Below, one piece after another: positions 8,336 to 16,533 of a stretch of DNA of 44,208 nt. The DNA is from an uncultured Alphaproteobacteria bacterium (lineage in GTDB: Bacteria > Pseudomonadota > Alphaproteobacteria > RF32 > CAG-239), in the NCBI GenBank assembly GCA_944391345.1, contig CALXTE010000015.1, positions 1 through 44,208 of the forward strand. Reading direction: 5' to 3'. The notes beneath the pieces were generated by a model that did no database searches, was not told where the DNA came from, and saw only the letters and a list, made by a program, of their open reading frames with translations. The translations under genes and the position numbers were made by a program. Position 1 is the first letter of the stretch. The number at the start of each line of letters is the position of its first letter.

Positions 8336-8451
8336 TATTTAAATTTAAGTAACGCTGTATAAGTGATTGAATTTAAAAGAAAATAAAATATGTGTTTATA
8401 ACTTTGTATAAAAGGTTTTAAATTACTATAAAAATTTATATAAATATTTCT
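8336..8451. other. AT-rich intergenic stretch before rsmG
   Basis: About 116 bases with very few G or C and many short A/T runs. It lies between the PHP gene and rsmG, ending 26 bases before parS site 2. I see no DnaA box and no clear terminator. It probably holds the rsmG promoter, but no single -10/-35 pair stands out. Confidence 0.4.
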
Positions 8452-9075
8452 ATGGAAAATATCATAGAAAAATATAATGTTTCACGTGAAACAATTTCGC
8501 TTTTAAAGGCTTATGAAGCTTCTCTGATTGAGTGGCAAAATAAGTTTAATCTTGTTAGTAAAACAACACTTGAAGATGCTTGGAACCGCCATTTTGTAGA
8601 TTCAATTCAGTTGCTTCCACTTATTCCTGATAAGGCTAAATTACTTTATGATTTTGGCTCTGGAGCTGGTTTTCCTGGGATGGTATTAGCAACAGTATTA
8701 AAAGATAGAACACCGTATTTAAAATTTAAATTGGTGGAAAGTATAAAAAAGAAAACACTGTATTTAAACTTTGTCAAAGAACAACTTGGTTTAAATAATG
8801 TTGAAGTAATAAATGACCGAATTGAAAATTTACCACTTGAAAAAGCAGACGTCATAACTTCAAGAGCAATGTGCTCTTTAACCGAGCTTTTGAATTATGC
8901 TTATAAATTTTGTTCTAAAAACACAAAATGCATTTTTCCAAAAGGAAAAAAACATCAGGAAGAAATTTTAGAAGCAAAGAAAAAATGGAATTTTAATTGC
9001 GAAATTATTCCGAGTATAACAAATGCCGAAAGTGCAATTTTAGTAATAACAAACTTATCTTTAAAAAGGAGATAA
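8452..9075 (+). CDS. rsmG: 16S rRNA (guanine(527)-N7)-methyltransferase RsmG
   Basis: SAM-dependent methyltransferase (GidB family) that modifies G527 of 16S rRNA. The SAM-binding loop is DFGSGAGFPGMV at about residues 66-77. WNRHFVDS before it and TSRAM after it are also typical. At 207 aa it has normal length. The first codons contain a consensus parS site (N-V-S-R-E-T-I), a well-known location in this family. Two GTATTTAAA motif copies 45 bases apart give TPYLKF and TLYLNF around the LVES segment. It is followed four bases later by parA and reads as the first gene of an rsmG-parA-parB operon. Confidence 0.95.
   Translation: MENIIEKYNVSRETISLLKAYEASLIEWQNKFNLVSKTTLEDAWNRHFVDSIQLLPLIPDKAKLLYDFGSGAGFPGMVLATVLKDRTPYLKFKLVESIKKKTLYLNFVKEQLGLNNVEVINDRIENLPLEKADVITSRAMCSLTELLNYAYKFCSKNTKCIFPKGKKHQEEILEAKKKWNFNCEIIPSITNAESAILVITNLSLKRR
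8478..8493. promoter_or_regulatory. parS: parS site 2 (within the start of rsmG)
   Basis: A second perfect TGTTTCACGTGAAACA palindrome at codons 9-14 of rsmG, 1,964 bases from site 1. The flanks A-T on the left and AT on the right also match site 1. It lies 0.6 kb before parA. Confidence 0.95.
8710..8723 (+). repeat. GTATTTAAA motif copy 10 (inside rsmG)
   Basis: Reads ACACCGTATTTAAA in the frame T-P-Y-L-K of RsmG. Confidence 0.75.
8755..8768 (+). repeat. GTATTTAAA motif copy 11 (inside rsmG)
   Basis: Reads ACACTGTATTTAAA followed by C, in the frame T-L-Y-L-N of RsmG, 45 bases after copy 10 in the same frame. Confidence 0.8.
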
Positions 9076-9079
9076 TTAA

Positions 9080-9859
9080 ATGCCAAGAATCATAGCAATC
9101 GCAAACCGCAAAGGTGGAGTCGGAAAAACCACGACAACAGTAAATGTTGCGACGGCAATGGCCGCGGCAGGAAAAAAAGTATTAGTTATAGACCTTGACC
9201 CACAGGGAAATGCATCAACCTCGATGGGAATTGAAAAGAAAGGACGAATGGCCTCTTCTTATGAAGTTCTGCTTGGCGAAGTAAGTTTATCACAAGCCGT
9301 CGTCTGGACCGAGATTCCAAACTTTTCAATTGTGCCGGCCTCTGCAGATTTAGCCGGAGCCGAAGTTGAACTTGTCGACATAGAAAACAGAGAATTTGCC
9401 TTGAAAAGAGCTCTAAAAGACAGTGCTGTTAATTATGATTATGTTTTAATCGATTGCCCTCCTTCTTTAAGCCTGGTAACCATAAATGCATTAGTTGCTG
9501 CAAATGCCGTTATTGTACCATTACAATGCGAATTTTTAGCACTTGAAGGCGTGACTGATTTGATTAAAAACATAAACATCATCAAAAAGAAATTTAATCC
9601 GGATTTGGAATTACAAGGCGTCGTTCTGACCATGTATGACAAGAGAAATAATTTAAGCCAAATGGTTGAAGATGATGTACGTAATTTCTTTGGCAAAAAA
9701 GTCTACCAAACCGTTATTCCGAGAAATGTCAGAATATCGGAGGCCCCTTCTCACGGTAAGCCGGTTTTACTATATGATTTCAAATGCTCAGGTTCTCAAG
9801 CCTATATTAGCTTAACCGGAGAAGTTTTGAAAAGAGAAAAGGAATTAGTTGCATGTTAG
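9080..9859 (+). CDS. parA: Chromosome partitioning ATPase ParA (Soj)
   Basis: P-loop ATPase that, with ParB-parS, moves the replicated origin. The deviant Walker A KGGVGKTT lies at residues 11-18, with the signature lysine of the ParA/MinD class. VIDLDPQGNAS follows as the A' motif and LIDCPPS as Walker B. At 259 aa with no N-terminal DNA-binding extension it is the chromosomal (Soj) type rather than a plasmid ParA with a regulatory domain. AGGAG lies seven to eight bases before the ATG. The 3' end overlaps parB by seven bases, suggesting translational coupling. Confidence 0.97.
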   Translation: MPRIIAIANRKGGVGKTTTTVNVATAMAAAGKKVLVIDLDPQGNASTSMGIEKKGRMASSYEVLLGEVSLSQAVVWTEIPNFSIVPASADLAGAEVELVDIENREFALKRALKDSAVNYDYVLIDCPPSLSLVTINALVAANAVIVPLQCEFLALEGVTDLIKNINIIKKKFNPDLELQGVVLTMYDKRNNLSQMVEDDVRNFFGKKVYQTVIPRNVRISEAPSHGKPVLLYDFKCSGSQAYISLTGEVLKREKELVAC

Positions 9860-10878
9860 AAAACGGATTTGAGGAATTGAGTAAAGCCATGAATCAAGAA
9901 AATAATCACAAGCGCAAAAGTTTAGGACGCGGTTTGGGTGCTCTTTTGGGCGACGACGACATTAGTTTTGAAGATGTAGAACAACAGGTAGAAAACACAC
10001 ATCATGCTGAGAGCAATAAAATAAACATCAATCAAATTGATCCCAGCCCCTATCAGCCAAGAAAAGAATTTGATGAAGAGGCACTGAAAGCACTTGCCGA
10101 ATCTATCAAAGAAAAAGGTGTATTGCAGCCGCTTTTGGTTCGCAAAAAAGAAAACGGCTACGAACTGATTGCCGGAGAAAGAAGATTAAGAGCTTCAAAA
10201 CTTGCCGGTTTGACCGAAGTTCCGGTAATTGTAAAAGAGATGAGCGACAAAGAAGTTTTAGAAGTTGCTTTGGTTGAAAATCTTCTGCGTGAAAATCTGT
10301 CTTCTATTGAAGAAGCCGAAGGCTTACAGCGCTTAATGAATGAATTTTCTCACACCCAAGAAGCTTTATCTCAAATTGTCGGTAAATCAAGAAGCCACAT
10401 TGCTAACACTTTAAGATTGTTGGCTTTACCGCTTTCTGTTCAAAACATGATAAAAGAAGGAAAGCTTTCCGCCGGACAGGCAAGAAATTTAGTCGGGCTT
10501 GAAAATGCCGAAGAACTGGCCTTGCTTATAATTAAAAAGGACTTAAATGTTCGTCAGGTTGAAGAACTGGTAAATAAATTAAAGTCAGGAAAAATCGCAG
10601 ACAAAAAAGAAAAAGTTGCGAAGAATGAAGACATTGCCGATATAGAAAAAGACTTAAATAAAAAGCTTGGATTACAGATAAAGATAAATCCGAATAAACA
10701 AGGCGGCGGAAAAGTCGTTTTGCAATATGGATCGATTGCTGAGCTGGATATGATAATAGAAATTCTTGATCAAAAAAGAAAAAATTATCAGAACACAGGA
10801 ATAAACCTATCATCACCGCAGCCACAGGAACAACCAGCCGTCAGTGAAGAAAAGTTCACCATGAAAATCATAGACTAA
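9853..10878 (+). CDS. parB: Chromosome partitioning protein ParB (Spo0J), CTP-dependent clamp
   Basis: ParB binds parS and spreads as a CTP-dependent sliding clamp. The N-terminus has the ParA-interacting stretch RKSLGRGLGALLGDD. The CTP-binding domain follows, with the GERR motif (LIAGERRLRASKLAG) at about residues 105-120, then a helix-turn-helix (SQIVGKSRSHIANTLRLL) that reads parS. The C-terminal part is a dimerisation domain ending KFTMKIID. The ATG at 9853 overlaps parA and has AAGGA at good spacing; the internal ATG at 9889 would also keep the ParA-interaction motif. Two cognate parS sites lie upstream in mnmG and rsmG. Confidence 0.97.
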   Translation: MLENGFEELSKAMNQENNHKRKSLGRGLGALLGDDDISFEDVEQQVENTHHAESNKININQIDPSPYQPRKEFDEEALKALAESIKEKGVLQPLLVRKKENGYELIAGERRLRASKLAGLTEVPVIVKEMSDKEVLEVALVENLLRENLSSIEEAEGLQRLMNEFSHTQEALSQIVGKSRSHIANTLRLLALPLSVQNMIKEGKLSAGQARNLVGLENAEELALLIIKKDLNVRQVEELVNKLKSGKIADKKEKVAKNEDIADIEKDLNKKLGLQIKINPNKQGGGKVVLQYGSIAELDMIIEILDQKRKNYQNTGINLSSPQPQEQPAVSEEKFTMKIID

Positions 10879-10968
10879 TAATAAAAGGCGATTAATTTTT
10901 TAAGTAAGTAAGAATATATTTACAAAATAACGCTAATCTGATAAAAACGAAAAAAAAGGAATACCGTA

Positions 10969-11874
10969 ATGTTTTTTCTTCGAAAAGTCATATTAGCAAT
11001 TACTGCGTTTATTTTAGTCTTATGGGGCGGTGCCAGCACCCAAACCAATAGTCTGATGCTACAGGGTGGCGGCTTAGTCGGCCTTATTGCCGGAATAGTA
11101 ATTCTGTTTATTTTCGGAAGAATGGCATTGCGAGCCATGGGGCTGATTCCTGCCTTAATCATAATATTTGGGATAATTTCATTTATCATTTATGCAATCG
11201 GAGGCTTTCGTGGTGGCATAGAAAATCTTGGAGACAATCTGAAAAACTTTTTAGGACAACAGGGAAAAGCAATTCCTGCAATTGAAAATTTCGCTGAAAA
11301 TACCATGGAAAAAACATCAGCTGAAAAAACATCGGAAGGCCAAGCTTCAAAAGACGAAACCTCTGAAGCCGAAGTCTCTCAGGAAGATACGCTGATGAAT
11401 TCCAACCTAGTCGCGGAAGAAGCACAAAATACACAAGCTGCAAGCAACATTCCTCAGATTCAAAGTCCGGCACGAGTTTTGACCGCCGATACATTGGAAA
11501 TCAATGGAATCAGAATGCAGCTTTACGGGATAGATGCACCTGAGATGAATCAAAGCTGCGCAAATGCGAAAGGCCGCTCTTATCGCTGCGGACAAGAAGC
11601 TGCCAATTGGCTAAAAGGTTGGATAACCGGCTATAATTTAGATTGTCAAATAATGGGGCGTGCAGCAAACGGAAATTATGTCGGTGTCTGTTCTTTGGGC
11701 GACTATGACTTAGGCGCAGCATTAGTTAATGCCGGCTGGGCAGTTGCCAATCGTGAAGAAAGCGAAGTTTATGTTCCTTATGAAGATGAGGCTCGCACCA
11801 AAAGAAACGGTTTGTGGAGCGGTCGTTTTTACAAGCCAAAAGATTGGCGAGAATATATGCAGCAAGGACAATAA
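10969..11874 (+). CDS. Membrane protein with C-terminal SNase-like (thermonuclease) domain, probably catalytically impaired
   Basis: The first ~80 residues form about three hydrophobic segments (roughly 5-23, 35-53 and 57-79), then a Ser/Glu/Thr-rich linker (110-165). A staphylococcal nuclease-like domain follows (167-290), recognisable from LYGIDAPEMNQ, YRCGQEAANWL, ALVNAGWAVA and NGLWSG. Compared with S. aureus nuclease, the Glu43 position is kept (Glu192). However, the Arg35 position is Gln184 and the Arg87 position is Asn236, by my manual alignment. Loss of both arginines suggests a non-catalytic or altered domain. The ATG has AAGGA eight bases upstream. It starts 90 bases after parB and leads into tsaE. 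Confidence 0.8.
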   Translation: MFFLRKVILAITAFILVLWGGASTQTNSLMLQGGGLVGLIAGIVILFIFGRMALRAMGLIPALIIIFGIISFIIYAIGGFRGGIENLGDNLKNFLGQQGKAIPAIENFAENTMEKTSAEKTSEGQASKDETSEAEVSQEDTLMNSNLVAEEAQNTQAASNIPQIQSPARVLTADTLEINGIRMQLYGIDAPEMNQSCANAKGRSYRCGQEAANWLKGWITGYNLDCQIMGRAANGNYVGVCSLGDYDLGAALVNAGWAVANREESEVYVPYEDEARTKRNGLWSGRFYKPKDWREYMQQGQ

Positions 11875-11879
11875 CAATC

Positions 11880-12344
11880 ATGGCAGAAATAATCTTGTCC
11901 AGTTCGTCTGAAAAAGAGACAATAGAAATAGCCCAAAAGCTTGCGCAGATTGCTCATAAAGGAGATTGCTTTGCCTTGTTCGGCACACTGGGAATAGGAA
12001 AAAGTGTCTTAGCTCGTGCTTTTGTGCAAAAATTATGCGGAATGGAAGAAGTTCCAAGCCCGACCTTTACACTTGTTCAGCTTTACGATGCTCCTGATTT
12101 CACAATTTATCACTTTGATTTATATCGCTTAAAATCAGCTGAAGAAATTTTTGAGCTTGGCATGGAAGAAGCTTTATATGAAGGTGTAAGCTTAATCGAA
12201 TGGCCCGAAAAAATGGGAGGATATTTACCAAAAAATTCATTTATGGTAAAAATAACGGGCGAACAAGATAAACGAAAAATAGAAATTTCATCGACATCGG
12301 AAGAAAAAATCAGCCGCTTGCAAAAGGTTTTTGCCTCATGCTGA
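11880..12344 (+). CDS. tsaE: tRNA threonylcarbamoyladenosine biosynthesis ATPase TsaE
   Basis: TsaE is the ATPase that resets the TsaBD complex during t6A37 synthesis on ANN-decoding tRNAs. The P-loop GTLGIGKS lies at about residues 36-43, with SPTFTLVQLY and HFDLYRL following, both family signatures, and LIEWPEKM near residue 105. At 154 aa the length is normal. I chose the ATG at 11880 (AAGGA upstream), five bases after the preceding stop, over a longer in-frame reading that would overlap the nuclease-like gene by 60 bases. Its end overlaps hprK by seven bases, implying coupled translation. Confidence 0.95.
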   Translation: MAEIILSSSSEKETIEIAQKLAQIAHKGDCFALFGTLGIGKSVLARAFVQKLCGMEEVPSPTFTLVQLYDAPDFTIYHFDLYRLKSAEEIFELGMEEALYEGVSLIEWPEKMGGYLPKNSFMVKITGEQDKRKIEISSTSEEKISRLQKVFASC

Positions 12345-12760
12345 ATATCCACACAACTTGCATAAGTCTGAAAGGAAAAGGGATATTAATCCTCGGCGCC
12401 CCCGGCAGCGGAAAATCAGATTTAGCCTTAAGGCTGATTCGTCATTGTGGTGCCGTGCTTGTTTCTGATGACCGAACCGACATTCAGATTTCCGAAAACA
12501 AAATAACTGCTCACACCCCGTCAAAAATCGCCGGCTTACTTGAGGTGAGGGGAATTGGCATTCAAAAAGTTCCATATATTAAAACAACAGAGATAAACTT
12601 AGCCATTGAATTAGTAAAAGACTTCAAGGATGTTCCGCGCCTTCCTGATGAAATGTTTTATGAAATCGGCGGCATTAAAATCCCTTGCATAAAATTATAT
12701 CCTTTTGAAGTATCCGCAACAGATAAGATTGTTATAAAATTAGAGAGTTTAGTTGAATAA
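12338..12760 (+). CDS. hprK: HPr kinase/phosphorylase, short alphaproteobacterial form
   Basis: HprK phosphorylates and dephosphorylates the regulatory serine of HPr. The P-loop GAPGSGKS lies at residues 20-27, VSDDR near 42-46, and the HprK signature GLLEVRGIGI at about 66-75. At 140 aa it comprises only the catalytic domain, as is common in alphaproteobacteria, and lacks the N-terminal domain of Firmicutes enzymes. Its presumed substrate, the HPr at 31207-31482, carries a matching serine but lies 19 kb away. The ATGCTGA overlap with tsaE suggests coupling to tsaE. Confidence 0.93.
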   Translation: MLNIHTTCISLKGKGILILGAPGSGKSDLALRLIRHCGAVLVSDDRTDIQISENKITAHTPSKIAGLLEVRGIGIQKVPYIKTTEINLAIELVKDFKDVPRLPDEMFYEIGGIKIPCIKLYPFEVSATDKIVIKLESLVE

Positions 12761-12823
12761 TTAAGCTTTTTATCTTAGGATAAATCAAAATAAATCTAAT
12801 ATTTTTTTCAAGAGAGAAATCCT

Positions 12824-13612
12824 ATGGCAAACAGAATAGAACTTTTTTTGCGGGCGTTGGGTAAACCTTTGGTAAAATTCATCGCCAGCTTAGGTGAATT
12901 AACACTCTTTATAGCAAAATCAATATATCACTGCATAACCCCGCCTTTTTATTTCAAGCTGATGGGCCGACAGTTTATGGATATTGGTTTTTATTCTTTG
13001 CCGGTTGTTGGTTTGACAACGATTTTTGCCGGTATGGTTATTGCCCTGCAAAGCTATACGGGATTCGCTCGTTTTGGTGCCGAAAGTGGTGTTGCCTCGG
13101 TTGTTTTAATTTCCGTCACTCGAGAACTGGCACCGGCCTTATCAGGTTTAATGGTTGCCGGCCGTATCGGTGCGGCGATGGCTGCCGAAATCGGTACAAT
13201 GCGTGTGACGGAGCAAATAGATGCTTTGGTAACTTTGTCAACCAATCCGTTTAAGTATTTGGTTGCCCCAAGAATAATTGCCGGTGTCATTGTTTTGCCG
13301 ATATTAGTTTTAATCGGTGATATTATCGGTATCTTTGGCGGATATGTTGTTTGCGTTTATAAATTAGGCTTCAATCCGGCTAACTATGTTAATTCAACAC
13401 TTCAAAATCTAGAATCACTGGATATTATCACCGGTGTTGTCAAAGCGGCTGTTTTTGGTTTTATCATTACTTTAATGGGCTGCTATAATGGTTATAAATC
13501 AAAAGGCGGCGCTCAAGGTGTTGGTGAGGCAACCACAAACGCGGTTGTATCAGCCTCGATTCTGATATTAGTCTTCAACTACATCATTACAGAACTGTTT
13601 TTTGCCAAATAA
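12824..13612 (+). CDS. mlaE: MlaE-family ABC transporter permease (phospholipid/intermembrane transport)
   Basis: An inner-membrane permease of the MlaE/Ttg2B family, part of an importer-like ABC complex for lipids between the membranes. After an N-terminal amphipathic stretch, about five to six hydrophobic segments are visible. The conserved core is SVTRELAPALSGLMVAGRIGAAMAAEIGTMRVTEQIDAL, of which the EIGTMRVTEQIDAL part is the family signature. At 262 aa the length is typical. It forms a two-gene unit with the ATPase gene 15 bases downstream; no MCE-domain (MlaD) gene follows in this window. Confidence 0.92.
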   Translation: MANRIELFLRALGKPLVKFIASLGELTLFIAKSIYHCITPPFYFKLMGRQFMDIGFYSLPVVGLTTIFAGMVIALQSYTGFARFGAESGVASVVLISVTRELAPALSGLMVAGRIGAAMAAEIGTMRVTEQIDALVTLSTNPFKYLVAPRIIAGVIVLPILVLIGDIIGIFGGYVVCVYKLGFNPANYVNSTLQNLESLDIITGVVKAAVFGFIITLMGCYNGYKSKGGAQGVGEATTNAVVSASILILVFNYIITELFFAK

Positions 13613-13627
13613 GGAGAGGAAAAAGAT

Positions 13628-14392
13628 ATGTCTGAATCAAAAATCAAGATAAGCAATCTGCACAAAGCCTTTGGCAAAAAAGTCGTTTTGGATGGCGTTA
13701 ATTTAGAACTGCGCAAAGGAGAATCTTTGGTCGTTATCGGCGGATCCGGAACCGGTAAATCTGTATTAATCAAATGCATCCAAGGTCTGTTGACACCGGA
13801 CAGCGGTTCAATTTTGATTGACGGAGAAGAAACCGTCGGTGCTGATAGAGAACAGCAAGCCGCTCTTCATTCAAAAATGGGAATGTTATTCCAAGGCGGT
13901 GCTTTGTTTGACAGCTTAACCGTCTGGGAAAACGTGGCATTTGGCTTGCTTGAAAATCAAAAAATGCCGCGCAAACAAGCTAAAACAGAGGCTATCAGAG
14001 TTTTGCGCCAAGTCGGACTTGCACCGGATGTTGCAGACTTGTCGCCGAGCGAACTCTCGGGCGGTATGCAAAAGCGCGTAAGCTTAGCGCGAGCCATTGC
14101 CACAAAGCCGGAGATAATCTTTTTTGATGAGCCGACCACGGGGTTAGATCCGATAATGGCTGCCGTAATTAATGATTTGATTATTGAATCAGCCAAGGGC
14201 TTAGGCGCAACCGCCTTAACCATTACCCATGACATGGCCTCTGCGCGCAAGATTGCTGATAGAATAGCCATGCTCTACAAAGGAAAAATTATTTGGGAAG
14301 GCACGGTAAAAGAGCTTGATAAAACCGATAATCCTTATGTCTTGCAGTTTATAAACGGTTCATCACAAGGTCCGATAAAAGTGGAGATTTAG
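13628..14392 (+). CDS. mlaF: MlaF-family ABC transporter ATP-binding protein
   Basis: Cytosolic ATPase subunit paired with MlaE. The Walker A is GGSGTGKS at about residues 38-45, the Q-loop lies in GMLFQGGALFDSL, the ABC signature is LSGGMQKR, and Walker B is IIFFDEPTTGLDP with the switch His in ITHD. The sequence GALFDSLTVWENVAFGL is characteristic of the MlaF subgroup. It starts 15 bases after mlaE with GGAGAGG upstream and is followed two bases later by radA. Confidence 0.92.
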   Translation: MSESKIKISNLHKAFGKKVVLDGVNLELRKGESLVVIGGSGTGKSVLIKCIQGLLTPDSGSILIDGEETVGADREQQAALHSKMGMLFQGGALFDSLTVWENVAFGLLENQKMPRKQAKTEAIRVLRQVGLAPDVADLSPSELSGGMQKRVSLARAIATKPEIIFFDEPTTGLDPIMAAVINDLIIESAKGLGATALTITHDMASARKIADRIAMLYKGKIIWEGTVKELDKTDNPYVLQFINGSSQGPIKVEI

Positions 14393-14393
14393 C

Positions 14394-15767
14394 TTGTCAA
14401 AAAAAGGCGTTGAATTCGTATGCCAAAATTGCGGCAGTACTTACCCCAAATGGCAGGGAAAATGTGATGCTTGCGGCGAATGGAATACGATTGTAGAAGA
14501 AAAATCCGGCGGAGAAGGCTACAGCAGCATCAGTCCCAAGAAAAAAGGACGAATGATAGAATTTGTTCCACTGACCGGAGAAGAAAAAGCCTTAACCAGA
14601 ATTGATACCGGAATCAAAGAGTTAAACCGCGTCACCGGCGGCGGCTTAGTCCCCGGCTCGGTGATTTTGGTTGGCGGTGACCCCGGAATTGGCAAATCAA
14701 CATTATTATTGCAGGTCACGGCCAAAATAGCCTCATCAAATCCACAAGATGAATGCTATTATATTTCCGGAGAAGAGGCGATAGACCAAGTTCGTATAAG
14801 AGCCAAACGCCTTCATCTTGAAACCTCGCCGGTAAAATTAGCCAGCGCAACCGAAGTCAAAGATATTATTGCTACATTAGAAAAATCAAACGCCACTGTT
14901 GTTGTAATTGATTCAATACAAACGATGTATCTTGATGAAGTTGAATCAACCCCCGGAAGCGTGGCCCAAGTCAGAGCCTGCGCCTATGAGCTGATAAAAT
15001 TAGCCAAGAAAAAAGGGTTTGTTTTATTTTTAGTCGGTCATGTGACCAAACAAGGCGCCATCGCCGGTCCAAGAGTTTTGGAACACATGGTTGATACGGT
15101 TTTGTATTTTGAAGGGGAACGAGGCCACCATTTCCGTATTTTACGAGCTGTAAAAAACCGCTTTGGGGCGACGGATGAAATCGGCGTCTTTGAAATGCAG
15201 GACCAAGGCTTGGTTGAGGTCGAAAATCCTTCAGCACTATTTTTGGCCGAACGTCAGGGGAATGTGTCTGGTTCATGCGTTTTTGCCGGCATAGAAGGAT
15301 CTCGCCCTGTATTAGTAGAAATACAAGCGCTGGTCAGCCAAACCAGCTATGCCAGCCCCAAAAGAGCCGTTGTCGGCTGGGACAGCAACCGCTTGGCAAT
15401 GGTTTTGGCGGTATTAGAAACCCGTTGTGGCATGAATTTAAGCTCACAAGATATTTATTTGAATATTGCCGGCGGCCTAAAAATCACCGAACCTGCGGCG
15501 GATTTAGCCGTTGCCATGGCCGTAATTTCATCCATGACGAATAAAGCATTGCCGTCAGACACGGTAATTTTTGGAGAGATAGGCTTGTCCGGAGAAATCC
15601 GCGCCGTATCTCAAGCCAGCGCGCGTTTAAAAGAGGCAGAAAAACTCGGTTTCAAAAGCGCGATTGCCCCGTCTAATTTGATAAACAAAGAAAAAACACC
15701 AAAAAACAGAAATATCGCCGTGCACGAAATCGGCAATGTCCAGCGTTTAATAAATTGGTTTAGTTAG
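14394..15767 (+). CDS. radA: DNA repair protein RadA (Sms), branch-migration helicase
   Basis: RecA-like ATPase that drives branch migration in recombination. It has an N-terminal C4 zinc finger (Cys10, Cys13, Cys24, Cys27), a Walker A GGDPGIGKST at about residues 97-106, the RadA-specific KNRFG motif, and a C-terminal Lon-like domain (GGLKITEPAADLAVAMA). At 457 aa it is a normal length. The start is a TTG one base after the mlaF stop; GTGGAG upstream supports it, and any later start would cut into the zinc finger. It is the third gene of a tight mlaE-mlaF-radA-cvpA run. Confidence 0.96.
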   Translation: MSKKGVEFVCQNCGSTYPKWQGKCDACGEWNTIVEEKSGGEGYSSISPKKKGRMIEFVPLTGEEKALTRIDTGIKELNRVTGGGLVPGSVILVGGDPGIGKSTLLLQVTAKIASSNPQDECYYISGEEAIDQVRIRAKRLHLETSPVKLASATEVKDIIATLEKSNATVVVIDSIQTMYLDEVESTPGSVAQVRACAYELIKLAKKKGFVLFLVGHVTKQGAIAGPRVLEHMVDTVLYFEGERGHHFRILRAVKNRFGATDEIGVFEMQDQGLVEVENPSALFLAERQGNVSGSCVFAGIEGSRPVLVEIQALVSQTSYASPKRAVVGWDSNRLAMVLAVLETRCGMNLSSQDIYLNIAGGLKITEPAADLAVAMAVISSMTNKALPSDTVIFGEIGLSGEIRAVSQASARLKEAEKLGFKSAIAPSNLINKEKTPKNRNIAVHEIGNVQRLINWFS

Positions 15768-15777
15768 GAACAAGAAG

Positions 15778-16497
15778 ATGACACAGCTTAATAATTTAGA
15801 TGTAATAATCTTAATTGTTGTCGGCATATCGGCTTTAATTGCCTTGAGCCGCGGTCTGATGAAAGAGGTCTTATCCATTGTCGGCTGGGTATTGGGCTGT
15901 ATAGTCGTCATTTACCTCCTACCGATAGTTAATCCGTTTACCATGATGTATGTCAAAAACGGCACCATGGCCGGAATTTTAACTTCTGTTGTGATTTTGA
16001 TAGCTTTTTTGGTCTTTTGGGTTTTGTTCACGGCCAAGATTGTCGGAAAGATACGCAACAGCAAACTAAGCAATTTAGATAGAACCTTAGGCTTGTTTTT
16101 CGGCATTGTCCGCGCTTGCTTTCTGATAATATTGCTTAACATTTTAATTGGCTGGATTGTTCCGCCCAAAAAGCAGTCGCCGATATTGCAGGAGTCAAAA
16201 TATTATAACTTAGCCGGCCGCTTTGCCGAACCGATAGAAAGCCTAATACCGGAAGCAACGCTTGAAAAAATCAAAAATTCTTCTTTCTTGAAGTCTCCGG
16301 CGCAAGAAGATGACGAAGACGATGATTCGAAAGAAGAAACCAAAGAAGAAAGCAGCAAAGAGAGCGAAGAACTGTTCAAAAAGCTGACCCAGCCGCAAGT
16401 CAAAAAGGCCAAAGCCGCGGTTAAGAAAAAAATCGAAGAAGGCTATGATAAAAAAGAGCGCGCGGATTTAGACCGCTTGATAGAAAATATCGAATAA
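15778..16497 (+). CDS. cvpA: CvpA family membrane protein
   Basis: An inner-membrane protein of the CvpA family, named for colicin V production, whose general role remains unclear. About four hydrophobic segments cover residues 8-130. SRGLMKEVLSIVGW and LDRTLGLFFGIVRA are the typical conserved stretches. A long, highly charged, cytosolic tail (about 175-239) alternates acidic and lysine-rich runs. It starts ten bases after radA, a common alphaproteobacterial arrangement, and is followed by a strong terminator shared with convergent recR. Confidence 0.9.
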   Translation: MTQLNNLDVIILIVVGISALIALSRGLMKEVLSIVGWVLGCIVVIYLLPIVNPFTMMYVKNGTMAGILTSVVILIAFLVFWVLFTAKIVGKIRNSKLSNLDRTLGLFFGIVRACFLIILLNILIGWIVPPKKQSPILQESKYYNLAGRFAEPIESLIPEATLEKIKNSSFLKSPAQEDDEDDDSKEETKEESSKESEELFKKLTQPQVKKAKAAVKKKIEEGYDKKERADLDRLIENIE

Positions 16498-16502
16498 TAA
16501 AA

Positions 16503-16530
16503 AAGCTTGGAGAAATCCAAGCTTTTCTTT
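16503..16530. terminator. Bidirectional terminator between cvpA and recR
   Basis: AAGCTTGGA and TCCAAGCTT form a perfect nine-base-pair stem with a four-base GAAA loop. T-rich DNA lies on the right and A-rich DNA on the left, so it can serve both convergent transcripts. Confidence 0.9.
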
Positions 16531-16533
16531 TAA

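Noticed and set aside
2267-8768. A CRISPR array
   Set aside because: The repeated units are only about 14 bases, irregularly spaced from 23 to over 1,500 bases, mostly inside genes, and no cas gene is present.
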